Of a stretch of 64,000 nt of DNA, positions 28,673-37,292 are shown piece by piece. A model generated the notes under the pieces. The model saw nothing but the letters and a program-made list of their open reading frames with translations. It did no database searches and had not been told where the DNA came from. This DNA is from Gammaproteobacteria bacterium (GTDB lineage: Bacteria > Pseudomonadota > Gammaproteobacteria > Pseudomonadales > Pseudohongiellaceae). The position numbers and the translations under genes are program-made. Every line of letters begins with the position of its first letter. Within the stretch, counting starts at the first letter, position 1. Location: contig JAQWZF010000031.1 in NCBI GenBank assembly GCA_029253585.1, forward strand, positions 62,001 to 126,000. The letters run 5' to 3'.

Positions 28673-29542
28673 ATGGGTCAGTTAGCTTTAGAAGGCAGAA
28701 ACTACGTAGTTACAGGCGCCAATAGCGGAATCGGTTTCATTGCAGCGCGGCGTTTTGCCGAGTTGGGTGCAAATGTTGCACTGGTCTGCCGCAGCGAGCA
28801 GAGAGGGAGGGAGGCGGTCGCAGACATAATTGCGGCAACGGGTAATGAGAACGTCAGCCTCTATCTGGCAGATTTCGCTTCACTGGCGAGTGTTAGTGCG
28901 ATGGCAAATTGTCTTCTGCAGGACATGCCCGAAATCGACGTGTTATGCAACAATGCGGGAGGTGCCAACGGAGTGAGGAGTGTGACAGCGGAGGGCTTTG
29001 AAACTACACTTGCCAGTAATCATTTGAGTGCTTTTTTACTCACTAAGAAATTGTTGCCTGCAATTTTAAAGGCGGCTGACGAACGGCTTGCGAGGGTTGT
29101 CTTTACCAGTTCCTACGGGCACTTCAATAGCGCTTTAGATTTCGACGATATTGGCCTGAGCGAAGGCTATAGCACGCTGAAGTCCTATGGCCGTTCGAAA
29201 TTGATGAATCTGTTGACTGCCATGGAGTTGCAGAGCCGGCTTGTGGATAACAATGTAGTTACAAGTTCTTTTCACCCAGGCACGGTTAGGACTCCTATAT
29301 GGAAAAAAGGAGGCTTGTTGGCGCGGATACTAGGTTTGCTCTTGTATCCAACTATGATCAGTCAGGAGAAGGGGGCAGATACATTCATTTGGTTGGCGAG
29401 CTCGGAAGACTCGCCTAGTAAGAGTGCAGATGGTCATTATTTTTTTAAGCGACAGCGAGCGAAAGTCGCCAAGTTCGCAACGGCGGAGGAGGCAAAAAGA
29501 CTATGGCAGCTTAGCGAGAAGCTGGTTGCGCCATACTGCTAA
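28673..29542 (+). CDS. Short-chain dehydrogenase/reductase
   Basis: VVTGANSGIGFIAARRFAELGANVALVCRS, LCNNAGG, YGRSKLMNLL. Confidence 0.93.
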   Translation: MGQLALEGRNYVVTGANSGIGFIAARRFAELGANVALVCRSEQRGREAVADIIAATGNENVSLYLADFASLASVSAMANCLLQDMPEIDVLCNNAGGANGVRSVTAEGFETTLASNHLSAFLLTKKLLPAILKAADERLARVVFTSSYGHFNSALDFDDIGLSEGYSTLKSYGRSKLMNLLTAMELQSRLVDNNVVTSSFHPGTVRTPIWKKGGLLARILGLLLYPTMISQEKGADTFIWLASSEDSPSKSADGHYFFKRQRAKVAKFATAEEAKRLWQLSEKLVAPYC

Positions 29543-29634
29543 TCAGGTTTTGAGTTCGGGGTTTGTTGCGTAGGCGTAGGCGTCTGCGCCAAGGAAGCGC
29601 TGCAAGAGTGGTAAATCAAGCTATCTTCAGGCCA

Positions 29635-31146
29635 TTAGTTAACCGAGCGATCCTGGTCTTCCCAATGGGGCGCGCGCAGCTCCCTCTTCAGGACTTTGCC
29701 TGGGCCCGATTTGGGGAGAGGTTCTACCTGCACATCCACGCCCTTGGGCACTTTGTACGCGGCAATGCGTTCGCGACAAAATTCGATCAGCTGCTCTTTG
29801 TCGATCTCATTACCTTCCCGCTGCACCACGACTGCCCAAACGGCTTCTCCCCATTTCTCATCGGGCACGCCGAATACAGCGACCTCGAGAATGGCAGGGT
29901 GCTGATAGAGTATTTCTTCGACTTCGGTGCAATACACATTTTCGCCACCGGTAACGATCATGTCTTTACTGCGATCGACTAGAAATACGTAACCCTCGTC
30001 ATCCATGTAGCCCAAGTCGCCGGTCCAATAGGCGCCATCTTTAAGCACGGCTGCCGTCTGCTCTTTCTTGTTCCAGTAGCCCTGCATCACATTTGGCCCA
30101 CGCACTACAACCTCGCCAATTTCGCCCGCAGGTAGCTCATCTCCATTGGGGGCGAGTATGGTAATCTCATTGCCTATCGCTGGTCGGCCACAGGACCTTG
30201 CTAGCGGGGAATCGATTAATTCTTGTTCCCTCGTGAGTATCGTGCAGATTGGTGAGAGCTCGGTGGCTCCATAGACTTCAATCAGTTCTGCGTTGGGGAA
30301 GGCCGCATGGGTGCGACGAAGAACTTCTGTGGCTATCGGCGAACCACCATGTACAAGCAGTTTTAGGCTGTCTGTCTTTCGCGGGCGTGCATGCTGCTCT
30401 TCCGCAATGGCTGCAAGCATAGTAGGGACCCCAAGGCTTTCTGTTATTCCGTGGGTCTGTATCAGGTCGAGCGCGATCTTAGGATCGAACGCGGCCAGTG
30501 TGACCTGAGTTCCCATTGTCCAGATATTTGCGATCACACCATTGGAACCCGCCGCATGAAATAAGGGTGCCATCACCAGCATTAGGTCATCTTCATGCTG
30601 TGGAACGGTGGTCATATAGTGAAAGGCGTTTGCGATGAGATTGCGATGGCTGAGCATTACGCCTTTGGACTTCCCGGTAGTGCCCCCGGTATAGAAAAGG
30701 CCGGCTAGATCAGACTCCTTGATATCGATGCCCAGTTCACTCTCTTGCGCCGCGCTGAGCATCGCATCATAGGCATCGGGAATCAGGATGACATGATCCA
30801 CGCAGTTGGCTAGTACGCCTGGGTCTTGGTCGATTAACAAGACCTTGGTCTGCGAGTCTTCTAGCGCATATTTTAATTCGCTGACTGCGTGGCGTGTGTT
30901 GAGAGGGACTACCACCAGCCCTGCGGCAGGCACTCCCATATAGGTTTCAATATAGCGTTGGCCGTTATTAGCGAGAATGGCGACTCGGTCACCCTTGTCC
31001 AAGCCCAGAGCTAATAGGCCGCCGGCTAAGAGGCGGCAGCGTCGATGCAACTCGGCAAAATCGATTGACTCGCTGCCGTCGATAATAGCAGTCTTGGCCG
31101 GGACCATTCTAGAGGCGTATAGGAGCGGATCAGCGAACGTGTGCAT
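29635..31146 (-). CDS. Class I adenylate-forming long-chain acyl-CoA ligase-like protein
   Basis: LFYTGGTTGKSKGVMLSHRN, EVYGATELSP, YWTGDLGYMDDEGYVFLVDRSKDMIVTGGENV, LPKSGPGKVLKRELR. Confidence 0.93.
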   Translation of the reverse strand: MHTFADPLLYASRMVPAKTAIIDGSESIDFAELHRRCRLLAGGLLALGLDKGDRVAILANNGQRYIETYMGVPAAGLVVVPLNTRHAVSELKYALEDSQTKVLLIDQDPGVLANCVDHVILIPDAYDAMLSAAQESELGIDIKESDLAGLFYTGGTTGKSKGVMLSHRNLIANAFHYMTTVPQHEDDLMLVMAPLFHAAGSNGVIANIWTMGTQVTLAAFDPKIALDLIQTHGITESLGVPTMLAAIAEEQHARPRKTDSLKLLVHGGSPIATEVLRRTHAAFPNAELIEVYGATELSPICTILTREQELIDSPLARSCGRPAIGNEITILAPNGDELPAGEIGEVVVRGPNVMQGYWNKKEQTAAVLKDGAYWTGDLGYMDDEGYVFLVDRSKDMIVTGGENVYCTEVEEILYQHPAILEVAVFGVPDEKWGEAVWAVVVQREGNEIDKEQLIEFCRERIAAYKVPKGVDVQVEPLPKSGPGKVLKRELRAPHWEDQDRSVN

Positions 31147-31203
31147 GCGTCTATATCACCAGGGTAACATTACTTGGATTCAACGTGTCTGGCATCACTT
31201 GAT

Positions 31204-32853
31204 TTAGTTATCTTTCAGGCCGAAGGTATACACCACATTTCCTGATGCAATAGTCACGAACTGCTTTCCGTCAACGGCGTATGTCATAGGTGCTGCATGA
31301 ACTCGTGCACCCAGGGAGATATGCCACAGCTCTTCGCCAGTAGCTGCATCCAGGGCGAAGAAATAGCCGTCCGCGCTGCCCGTGAAAACGATTCCACCTG
31401 CTGTTGTCGTAATGCCTGCGGATGAGCGTGGCATTATCGGAAATTCCCATTCAATCTGTGCAGTTGCAGGATTGATGGCGCGAATGGAGCTGTGGAATGC
31501 GTCCATAGGTTGATTGTAGCGACCGCCACCACCGGTAAAGCGTTCGCCTTCTTCGTAGTCTTCGTCGCGTTTAAAGAATTCTTGTTCGCCGTCGAATGAG
31601 GTCACGTAGAACAAACCGGTCTGTTGGCTGTAGCCGGGAGAGTACCAGTTAGTTGCGCCAACGATAGGAGGGGACACCAGAATGCCCTCATAGGTAGGTG
31701 CCATGCCGGGAACGCGAATGGGGCGGCCATTAGGGTCTAATCCCTGAGCCCAGGTCTGTGATGCATAAGCATCTCCTTCCAGAAATTCGCCAGTCACGCG
31801 ATCGATAGTGTAGAAGAAGGCGTTACGGTTTGCCCACATCATTACCTTGCGTGTGCTGCCCTGGTATTCGATATCCGCGAGAATGGGTACTTGGATAGAG
31901 TCGTAGTCGTGCACATCGTGAGGCGTGAATTGAAAGTGCCAGGCGATCTCGCCCGTATCGCCATCCAGTGCCAGGGCGGAATCTGAGTAGAGGTTGTCGC
32001 CCAGGCGAACGTCTCCATTCCAGTCTGGCCCGGGATTGCCTGTACCCCAGTAAATCAGGTTCAGATCCGGGTCATAGGAGCCCGTAAGCCAGGTGGCTGC
32101 GCCGCCAGTTTTCCAGGAGTCACCAGACCAGCTGTCGTTGCCGGGCTCACCTGAACCTGGAATAGCGTAGGTGCGCCACTCCAGTTCGCCGCTAGCAGGA
32201 TCATAGGCATCGATGAAACCGCGAATTCCAAATTCGCCCCCGGCGATTCCGGTTACGACCTTGTCTTTGACAATTAACGGTGCAGCAGTCTTGCTGTATC
32301 CAGCTTCGTAGTCAGCCACCTCGGTGTCCCAAAGAACATTACCCGTGCGAGCATCTATGGCAACGAGGTGAGCATCCAAAGTGCTCATGAAGAGTGTCTC
32401 ACCTAGTATAGCCACGCCGCGGTTGTTACGCCCGCAGCAGATGCGCAAATCATCGGGTAGCTCGTGATCATAACGCCAATACACTCGACCGGTGCGAGCA
32501 TCTACAGCGGTTAGATTGCTGGGCGCTTCGGTGATAAACATGATTCCATCGACCACAGTTGGCACTGTTTCCGCTCGGTCTATGACCGGTATCTGGTATG
32601 ACCATTTCATTTCAAGTTCGGCCACGTTGCTCTTGTCGATCTGATCGAGGCGGCTGTAGCGCTGACTGTCCAGAGTGCCGGAGTACATCATCCAGTTCTC
32701 GGGTTCATCTTCAGCATTTATAAGGCGTTCCCAAGTAACTGGACTAAAAGCCGGCGTGATAACGGTCTGAAATTCGTCTTCCTGCGCGAAAACGGGCAGG
32801 GTCAGACCTAAGCCAAGGCATAGAGGGGCTAGCAGAGCGATGGATCGATTCAT
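31204..32853 (-). CDS. PQQ-dependent (quinoprotein) dehydrogenase
   Basis: Beta-propeller W-motifs, vicinal cysteines RICCGRNNRG, WGTGNPGPDWNGDVRLGDNLYSDS, FTPHDVHDYDS; signal peptide. Confidence 0.9.
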   Translation of the reverse strand: MNRSIALLAPLCLGLGLTLPVFAQEDEFQTVITPAFSPVTWERLINAEDEPENWMMYSGTLDSQRYSRLDQIDKSNVAELEMKWSYQIPVIDRAETVPTVVDGIMFITEAPSNLTAVDARTGRVYWRYDHELPDDLRICCGRNNRGVAILGETLFMSTLDAHLVAIDARTGNVLWDTEVADYEAGYSKTAAPLIVKDKVVTGIAGGEFGIRGFIDAYDPASGELEWRTYAIPGSGEPGNDSWSGDSWKTGGAATWLTGSYDPDLNLIYWGTGNPGPDWNGDVRLGDNLYSDSALALDGDTGEIAWHFQFTPHDVHDYDSIQVPILADIEYQGSTRKVMMWANRNAFFYTIDRVTGEFLEGDAYASQTWAQGLDPNGRPIRVPGMAPTYEGILVSPPIVGATNWYSPGYSQQTGLFYVTSFDGEQEFFKRDEDYEEGERFTGGGGRYNQPMDAFHSSIRAINPATAQIEWEFPIMPRSSAGITTTAGGIVFTGSADGYFFALDAATGEELWHISLGARVHAAPMTYAVDGKQFVTIASGNVVYTFGLKDN

Positions 32854-32855
32854 GC

Positions 32856-33668
32856 TTAATTCTCCTTTCGCAGTGAAAATAGATAGGCCACGAGGTCATC
32901 TACTTCGCTGTCGGATAAAATCTGTGTATAACTGGGCATGGTCGATTCTTCGACCCGCTCGATGGAGGCTAGTTGTCTCTTTGGATAAGACCAAAGATTC
33001 GATTCGGCATCCATTATTCGAAGTGAGAAGCTGTCTTCGTTCATGCGCAGGCCTTCTCTTGTGATGCCCTCGCTATCGGTTACGCGCATTGTCCACCAGC
33101 GCGGAGCAACCTCTTGGTGCGGATCGAGAATATCGGTCAGTAATTCTTCCGGGTTACGTCGCTCCCCAATGCGAGAAAGATCCGGCCCTAGCCTGCCTCC
33201 TTGCCCGTCAATCATGTGGCAGCTATTGCAGTCACCTTTATTCGCAAACAGTCTGGCTCCGGCCACCACGGAGCCGGGCAAATCGATATTTGCAGGGTCT
33301 GTGCTGAGTGAGCCTATATAGGCGACGAGTTGCCATACCTGAGAGTCGGGTAGGTCGGCGGCTACTGGGAGCATTGCAGTTCCAGGTACTCCCGTGCGTA
33401 TGATATTGAAGATACCTACATCTGAGCTGGCTCTAGATAGCCTGCCTGTTAAGTCCGGTGCGCCGGTTTCGTCATTGCCCTTCGCATCGAAACCATGGCA
33501 GCGGGAGCATTGCCGCTCGAAGTATTTCAAGCCTGCATTGATGTCGAAGCGCGTGTTGTAGAGATTGCCTGCATCTTCGGCGTTGCCACCGCTAGCGGCA
33601 AAGAGTGTGCCGCAAATGGCGATCGCCAGTAGATGCTTTATTTGAGTGCTTATACTGCTCATGCTCAC
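32856..33668 (-). CDS. Diheme cytochrome c
   Basis: Two CxxCH motifs (CSRCH, CNSCH); signal sequence; ends 3 bp upstream of the PQQ dehydrogenase start. Confidence 0.93.
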   Translation of the reverse strand: MSMSSISTQIKHLLAIAICGTLFAASGGNAEDAGNLYNTRFDINAGLKYFERQCSRCHGFDAKGNDETGAPDLTGRLSRASSDVGIFNIIRTGVPGTAMLPVAADLPDSQVWQLVAYIGSLSTDPANIDLPGSVVAGARLFANKGDCNSCHMIDGQGGRLGPDLSRIGERRNPEELLTDILDPHQEVAPRWWTMRVTDSEGITREGLRMNEDSFSLRIMDAESNLWSYPKRQLASIERVEESTMPSYTQILSDSEVDDLVAYLFSLRKEN

Positions 33669-33873
33669 TCCTCATTATTGTTGTTTGGGTGAGACTCTCT
33701 AGTGTAACACCACGGCCTGATCAAGCAATTGCTAATGCCTGTTTCGATTTCGGCTAACTGGAGAGAAGAAGGCCTAGTGAGCCTTGACGATAATATTACA
33801 ATTATGTGACAAAGTTGTAGTGTTAGGTAAAGAGTAAAACTATACTCGCAGTAAATCAAAGCAGGCTTAGATT

Positions 33874-34548
33874 ATGTCATCTTCACTCAGCGCTTTATTT
33901 GGCCGTTCTCCCATTCGGCCCATTCAAGAACATATGGCAATTGCCCACCACTGCGTGGAATTGCTGGGTAAGTTTCTTGAGGCAAGTTTTGTTAAAGATT
34001 GGGATGTCGCATTCGCCGTGCAGCAGGAAATTAGAGCTCAGGAAAATTTGGCGGATGATCTTAAAAGCAATGTGCGCACAGGGCTACCAAAGAGTCTATT
34101 TCTTCCCGTGCCCAGAACAGACCTGTTAGAACTCCTCTCTACGCAAGATAAGCTCGCCAACCGTGCCAAGGATGTGGCAGGGCTCATGCTGGGCAGGCGT
34201 ATGGAGATTCCGGAGAGCCTCGTTGTCGAAGTTCGCGAATACTATAACGAGAGTTTCTTGGCTTCGAAACAGGCGCTCAAAGTAATCAATGAGCTGGATG
34301 AACTGCTGGAAACAGGGTTTCGAGGCAAAGAGGTCGAGCTGGTTGAGGGGCTAATCGATGAGCTGGATGACCTGGAGCATCAGACTGACGTAAGTCAGGT
34401 AAAGTTGCGAGCAAAGTTGTTCGAGTTGGAGCAGTCACTGCCTCCAGTTGATGTTATGTTTTTATACAAAATCATCGATCAGATTGGCGACCTGGCTGAT
34501 ATTTCCGAAAGCGTGGGCGCGCGGCTACTGCTGCTGATAGCGCGATAA
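33874..34548 (+). CDS. DUF47 (TIGR00153/PhoU-like) protein
   Basis: SSLSALFGRSPIRPIQEHMAIAHHCVELL and DLADISESVGARLLLLIAR; adjacent to a PiT transporter. Confidence 0.9.
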   Translation: MSSSLSALFGRSPIRPIQEHMAIAHHCVELLGKFLEASFVKDWDVAFAVQQEIRAQENLADDLKSNVRTGLPKSLFLPVPRTDLLELLSTQDKLANRAKDVAGLMLGRRMEIPESLVVEVREYYNESFLASKQALKVINELDELLETGFRGKEVELVEGLIDELDDLEHQTDVSQVKLRAKLFELEQSLPPVDVMFLYKIIDQIGDLADISESVGARLLLLIAR

Positions 34549-34581
34549 AAAGAATAATAACAACACGAAGCTAGGTAGTAC

Positions 34582-35856
34582 ATGTCTGACATAATCTCTC
34601 AATACGGCACTATTTTCCTGATCATGGCCTGTGTGTTTGGCTTCTTCATGGCCTGGGGTGTGGGCGCCAATGACGTGGCCAATGCGATGGGGACATCGGT
34701 TGGAGCCAAGGCTATAACTATCAAGCAGGCGATTCTTATCGCCATGGTGTTCGAATTCGCTGGAGCCTATTTCGCAGGCGGGGAAGTAACCTCAACCATC
34801 CGAAGTGGCATCATCGACATTGAAAAAGCAGGATTCGCCGATTCGCCAGAGCTGCTGGTGTACGGCATGCTGTCCTCACTGTTAGCGGCGGGGATTTGGC
34901 TATTGATCGCCTCCCATTATGGCTGGCCCGTTTCGACTACCCACTCGATAATCGGTGCAATCGTGGGCTTTGCCGTAGTTGGAATCTCCGTAGATGCAGT
35001 GGTTTGGAGCAAGGTGTGGTCTATCGTGGCTAGCTGGGTTGTCTCGCCCATGTGCTCGGGTATCATCGCCTTCTTTATTTTTCGCAGCGTACAAAAATTA
35101 GTGCTCGAAACCGACGACCCGTTCGCCAATGCGAAGAAGTACGTGCCGCTGTATATCTTCATGGTGGGCTTTATTATCGCGATGGTAACCTTGGTAAAGG
35201 GGCTGCGCTATGTGGGGCTGGACTTTAGTTTTGGCCAGTCTCTGGGTATCGCCGTGGCAGTAGGTGTATTTGCTATGCTCCTGGGTGTGTTACTTCTGCG
35301 CGGCATTAAGGAAGTGGCAGCTGGAAACGAAGATTTTCATTTCAGCAGCGTTGAGAAAGTGTTCGGTGTTTTGATGATATTCACCGCCTGCTCGATGGCA
35401 TTCGCTCACGGATCGAATGATGTAGCAAATGCTATTGGGCCGTTGGCGGCAGTGGCCGGTGTGGTGAGGAGCGGGGGAGAGTTTGCTGAACAGTCCGGAT
35501 TGCCCTTCTGGATCTTACTCTTGGGCGGCGGCGGTATAGTCGCGGGTCTTGCAATGTGGGGTTACAAGGTTATTGCGACCATAGGCAGAAATATTACCGA
35601 GCTTACGCCGAGCCGCGGTTTTGCTGCAGAGTTGGCGGCGGCAACCACCGTCGTTGTTGCCTCCGGCACCGGTATTCCGGTATCCACTACGCACACACTT
35701 GTAGGCGCCGTGTTGGGAGTAGGGCTAGCTCGCGGTATCGGTGCGCTGAACCTCACAGTCGTTAGCAGGATTTTTCTTTCTTGGGTGGTTACCCTGCCTG
35801 TAGGCGCGGGAATCTCCATAATATTCTTCTTCCTATTCAGGGCTATTTTTTCCTAG
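34582..35856 (+). CDS. PiT-family inorganic phosphate transporter
   Basis: Duplicated signatures GANDVANAMGTSVG and HGSNDVANAIGPLAA; PVSTTHSIIG and PVSTTHTLVG. Confidence 0.95.
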   Translation: MSDIISQYGTIFLIMACVFGFFMAWGVGANDVANAMGTSVGAKAITIKQAILIAMVFEFAGAYFAGGEVTSTIRSGIIDIEKAGFADSPELLVYGMLSSLLAAGIWLLIASHYGWPVSTTHSIIGAIVGFAVVGISVDAVVWSKVWSIVASWVVSPMCSGIIAFFIFRSVQKLVLETDDPFANAKKYVPLYIFMVGFIIAMVTLVKGLRYVGLDFSFGQSLGIAVAVGVFAMLLGVLLLRGIKEVAAGNEDFHFSSVEKVFGVLMIFTACSMAFAHGSNDVANAIGPLAAVAGVVRSGGEFAEQSGLPFWILLLGGGGIVAGLAMWGYKVIATIGRNITELTPSRGFAAELAAATTVVVASGTGIPVSTTHTLVGAVLGVGLARGIGALNLTVVSRIFLSWVVTLPVGAGISIIFFFLFRAIFS

Positions 35857-36016
35857 CTAGCTAACTCATTACGTATCGCGTGCCTTAGCTTTGTGCTCGG
35901 CGCCGTAGAAGAAATGCTGGAGCAGGGCGGGCCTGAAAGGCTTGATGCTCGTGCGGATAGGACGGTCATGGAGAATTGCTATCAGCTACACAGTAGCTGT
36001 CGGGTCGTTCTGCTGG

Positions 36017-36280
36017 CTACCTCTCCTGCTTTGTTTCTGCATTAGCTTCTGCCCTCTTGACTCGGATAGTGTTGCCATTGATCTCCTTACCATTTAGATT
36101 CTTGGTTGCCGCCTTAGCCTCGCCTGGCTTAGGCATTTCTACGAAAGCAAAACCCTTGGAGCCGCCAGATTTCGCATCGAGCACCAAGGCGCAGGACTGT
36201 ACGGCGCCATATGCCTCGAATAGAGCTTTTACTTCTGACTCAGCAGTCGTGCGTGCTAAGTTGCGCACCAATAATTTCAT
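36017..36280 (-). CDS. RRM-domain RNA-binding protein
   Basis: MKLLVRNLARTTAESEVKALFEAYG (RNP2) and GGSKGFAFVEM (RNP1); AAGGAACTGAAAATG start context. Confidence 0.9.
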   Translation of the reverse strand: MKLLVRNLARTTAESEVKALFEAYGAVQSCALVLDAKSGGSKGFAFVEMPKPGEAKAATKNLNGKEINGNTIRVKRAEANAETKQER

Positions 36281-36302
36281 TTTCAGTTCCTTTTTCTGGC
36301 TT

Positions 36303-36611
36303 CTATCTATCTTCGGCTCGAGTCGATTTTGTTGCGCCTGCAAATTGCGCGATTTCTTCGGTTGAATATTTCGTGTGTACCCGTTTGTCGGAGGCGGGTT
36401 GATGATTGCGGCTCACGCCCGGTCTTCTTTCCGTTTGCGGCCTGATGGGGCGCTTGCTAAAGCCGCCGCCGCAATTAGGGCATACGTTGAACAGTACGTT
36501 TTGAACGCAATGGGCGCAGAAGGTACACTCGTAGGTGCAAATACGCGCCTGGTTTGATTCGGGCGGTAGGTCCTTGTCACAGTACTCACAATTCGGTCGT
36601 AATTCTAACAC
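36303..36611 (-). CDS. DUF1272 cysteine-rich protein
   Basis: MLELRPNCEYCDKDLPPESNQARICTYECTFCAHCVQNVLFNVCPNCGGGFSKRPIRP. Confidence 0.9.
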   Translation of the reverse strand: MLELRPNCEYCDKDLPPESNQARICTYECTFCAHCVQNVLFNVCPNCGGGFSKRPIRPQTERRPGVSRNHQPASDKRVHTKYSTEEIAQFAGATKSTRAEDR

Positions 36612-36636
36612 GCTGATTAGTCCTTCGGATATCGTT

Positions 36637-37275
36637 CTAAAATTCCACTTCTTCCATCGCTGCCATGCTCATCATGAGAAAGCCAGTGAACGCGGCGCTG
36701 TTTGGTGAGAGCGATGGGTCCACCTTGGTCTTCATTTCGTTAATGGTCGCGCGAAACGTTGTGTAAAATTCCCAGGAAGGTTGCGGTCTATAGTGCAAGT
36801 CTTGTAGCTCGAAATGCGCTATCGCTTTTTTTGCGGTTGTTGGCTTCACGAAAACTTCATCTTGCGGGCTGTAGTAAACTGGGCAGATGCTGATCAGTGA
36901 CCACTTGGCCATTTTTCCGATCAGCATTATATTGAGAACCTTGTTGAAACCTTTTTCTGTATCGCCGTGCAGCTGATCTTTCAATCCGCTGGCCAGGGCG
37001 TTCTTGTGCTTTGGTTCCAGAGAGCGCGCGAAGTCACGAAACTTCGGCTTCTCGAATATTGAAACCATCGAGGAGCGAGACACAACCTTGATCATGCTCT
37101 CGATGATTTCAGGTGGGTCCCTAAAGTTTTTCTTTGCAAATATCTCATGGCTAAGCGCTATCATCCTATCCATCTTATGCTTCTTGGCAATAGCCTGCAT
37201 TTCCGGGTGAGAGAAACCGCCGGGGTAACTTCTCAGAAACAACTCTTCAGCCCATTTTAGTTTTGCCAGATTCAT
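36637..37275 (-). CDS. Hypothetical protein
   Basis: 212-aa uninterrupted ORF starting MNLAKLKWAEELFLRSYPGGFSHPEM; compact spacing to its neighbours. Confidence 0.7.
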   Translation of the reverse strand: MNLAKLKWAEELFLRSYPGGFSHPEMQAIAKKHKMDRMIALSHEIFAKKNFRDPPEIIESMIKVVSRSSMVSIFEKPKFRDFARSLEPKHKNALASGLKDQLHGDTEKGFNKVLNIMLIGKMAKWSLISICPVYYSPQDEVFVKPTTAKKAIAHFELQDLHYRPQPSWEFYTTFRATINEMKTKVDPSLSPNSAAFTGFLMMSMAAMEEVEF

Positions 37276-37292
37276 TCTATTGCCAGCAGCTT

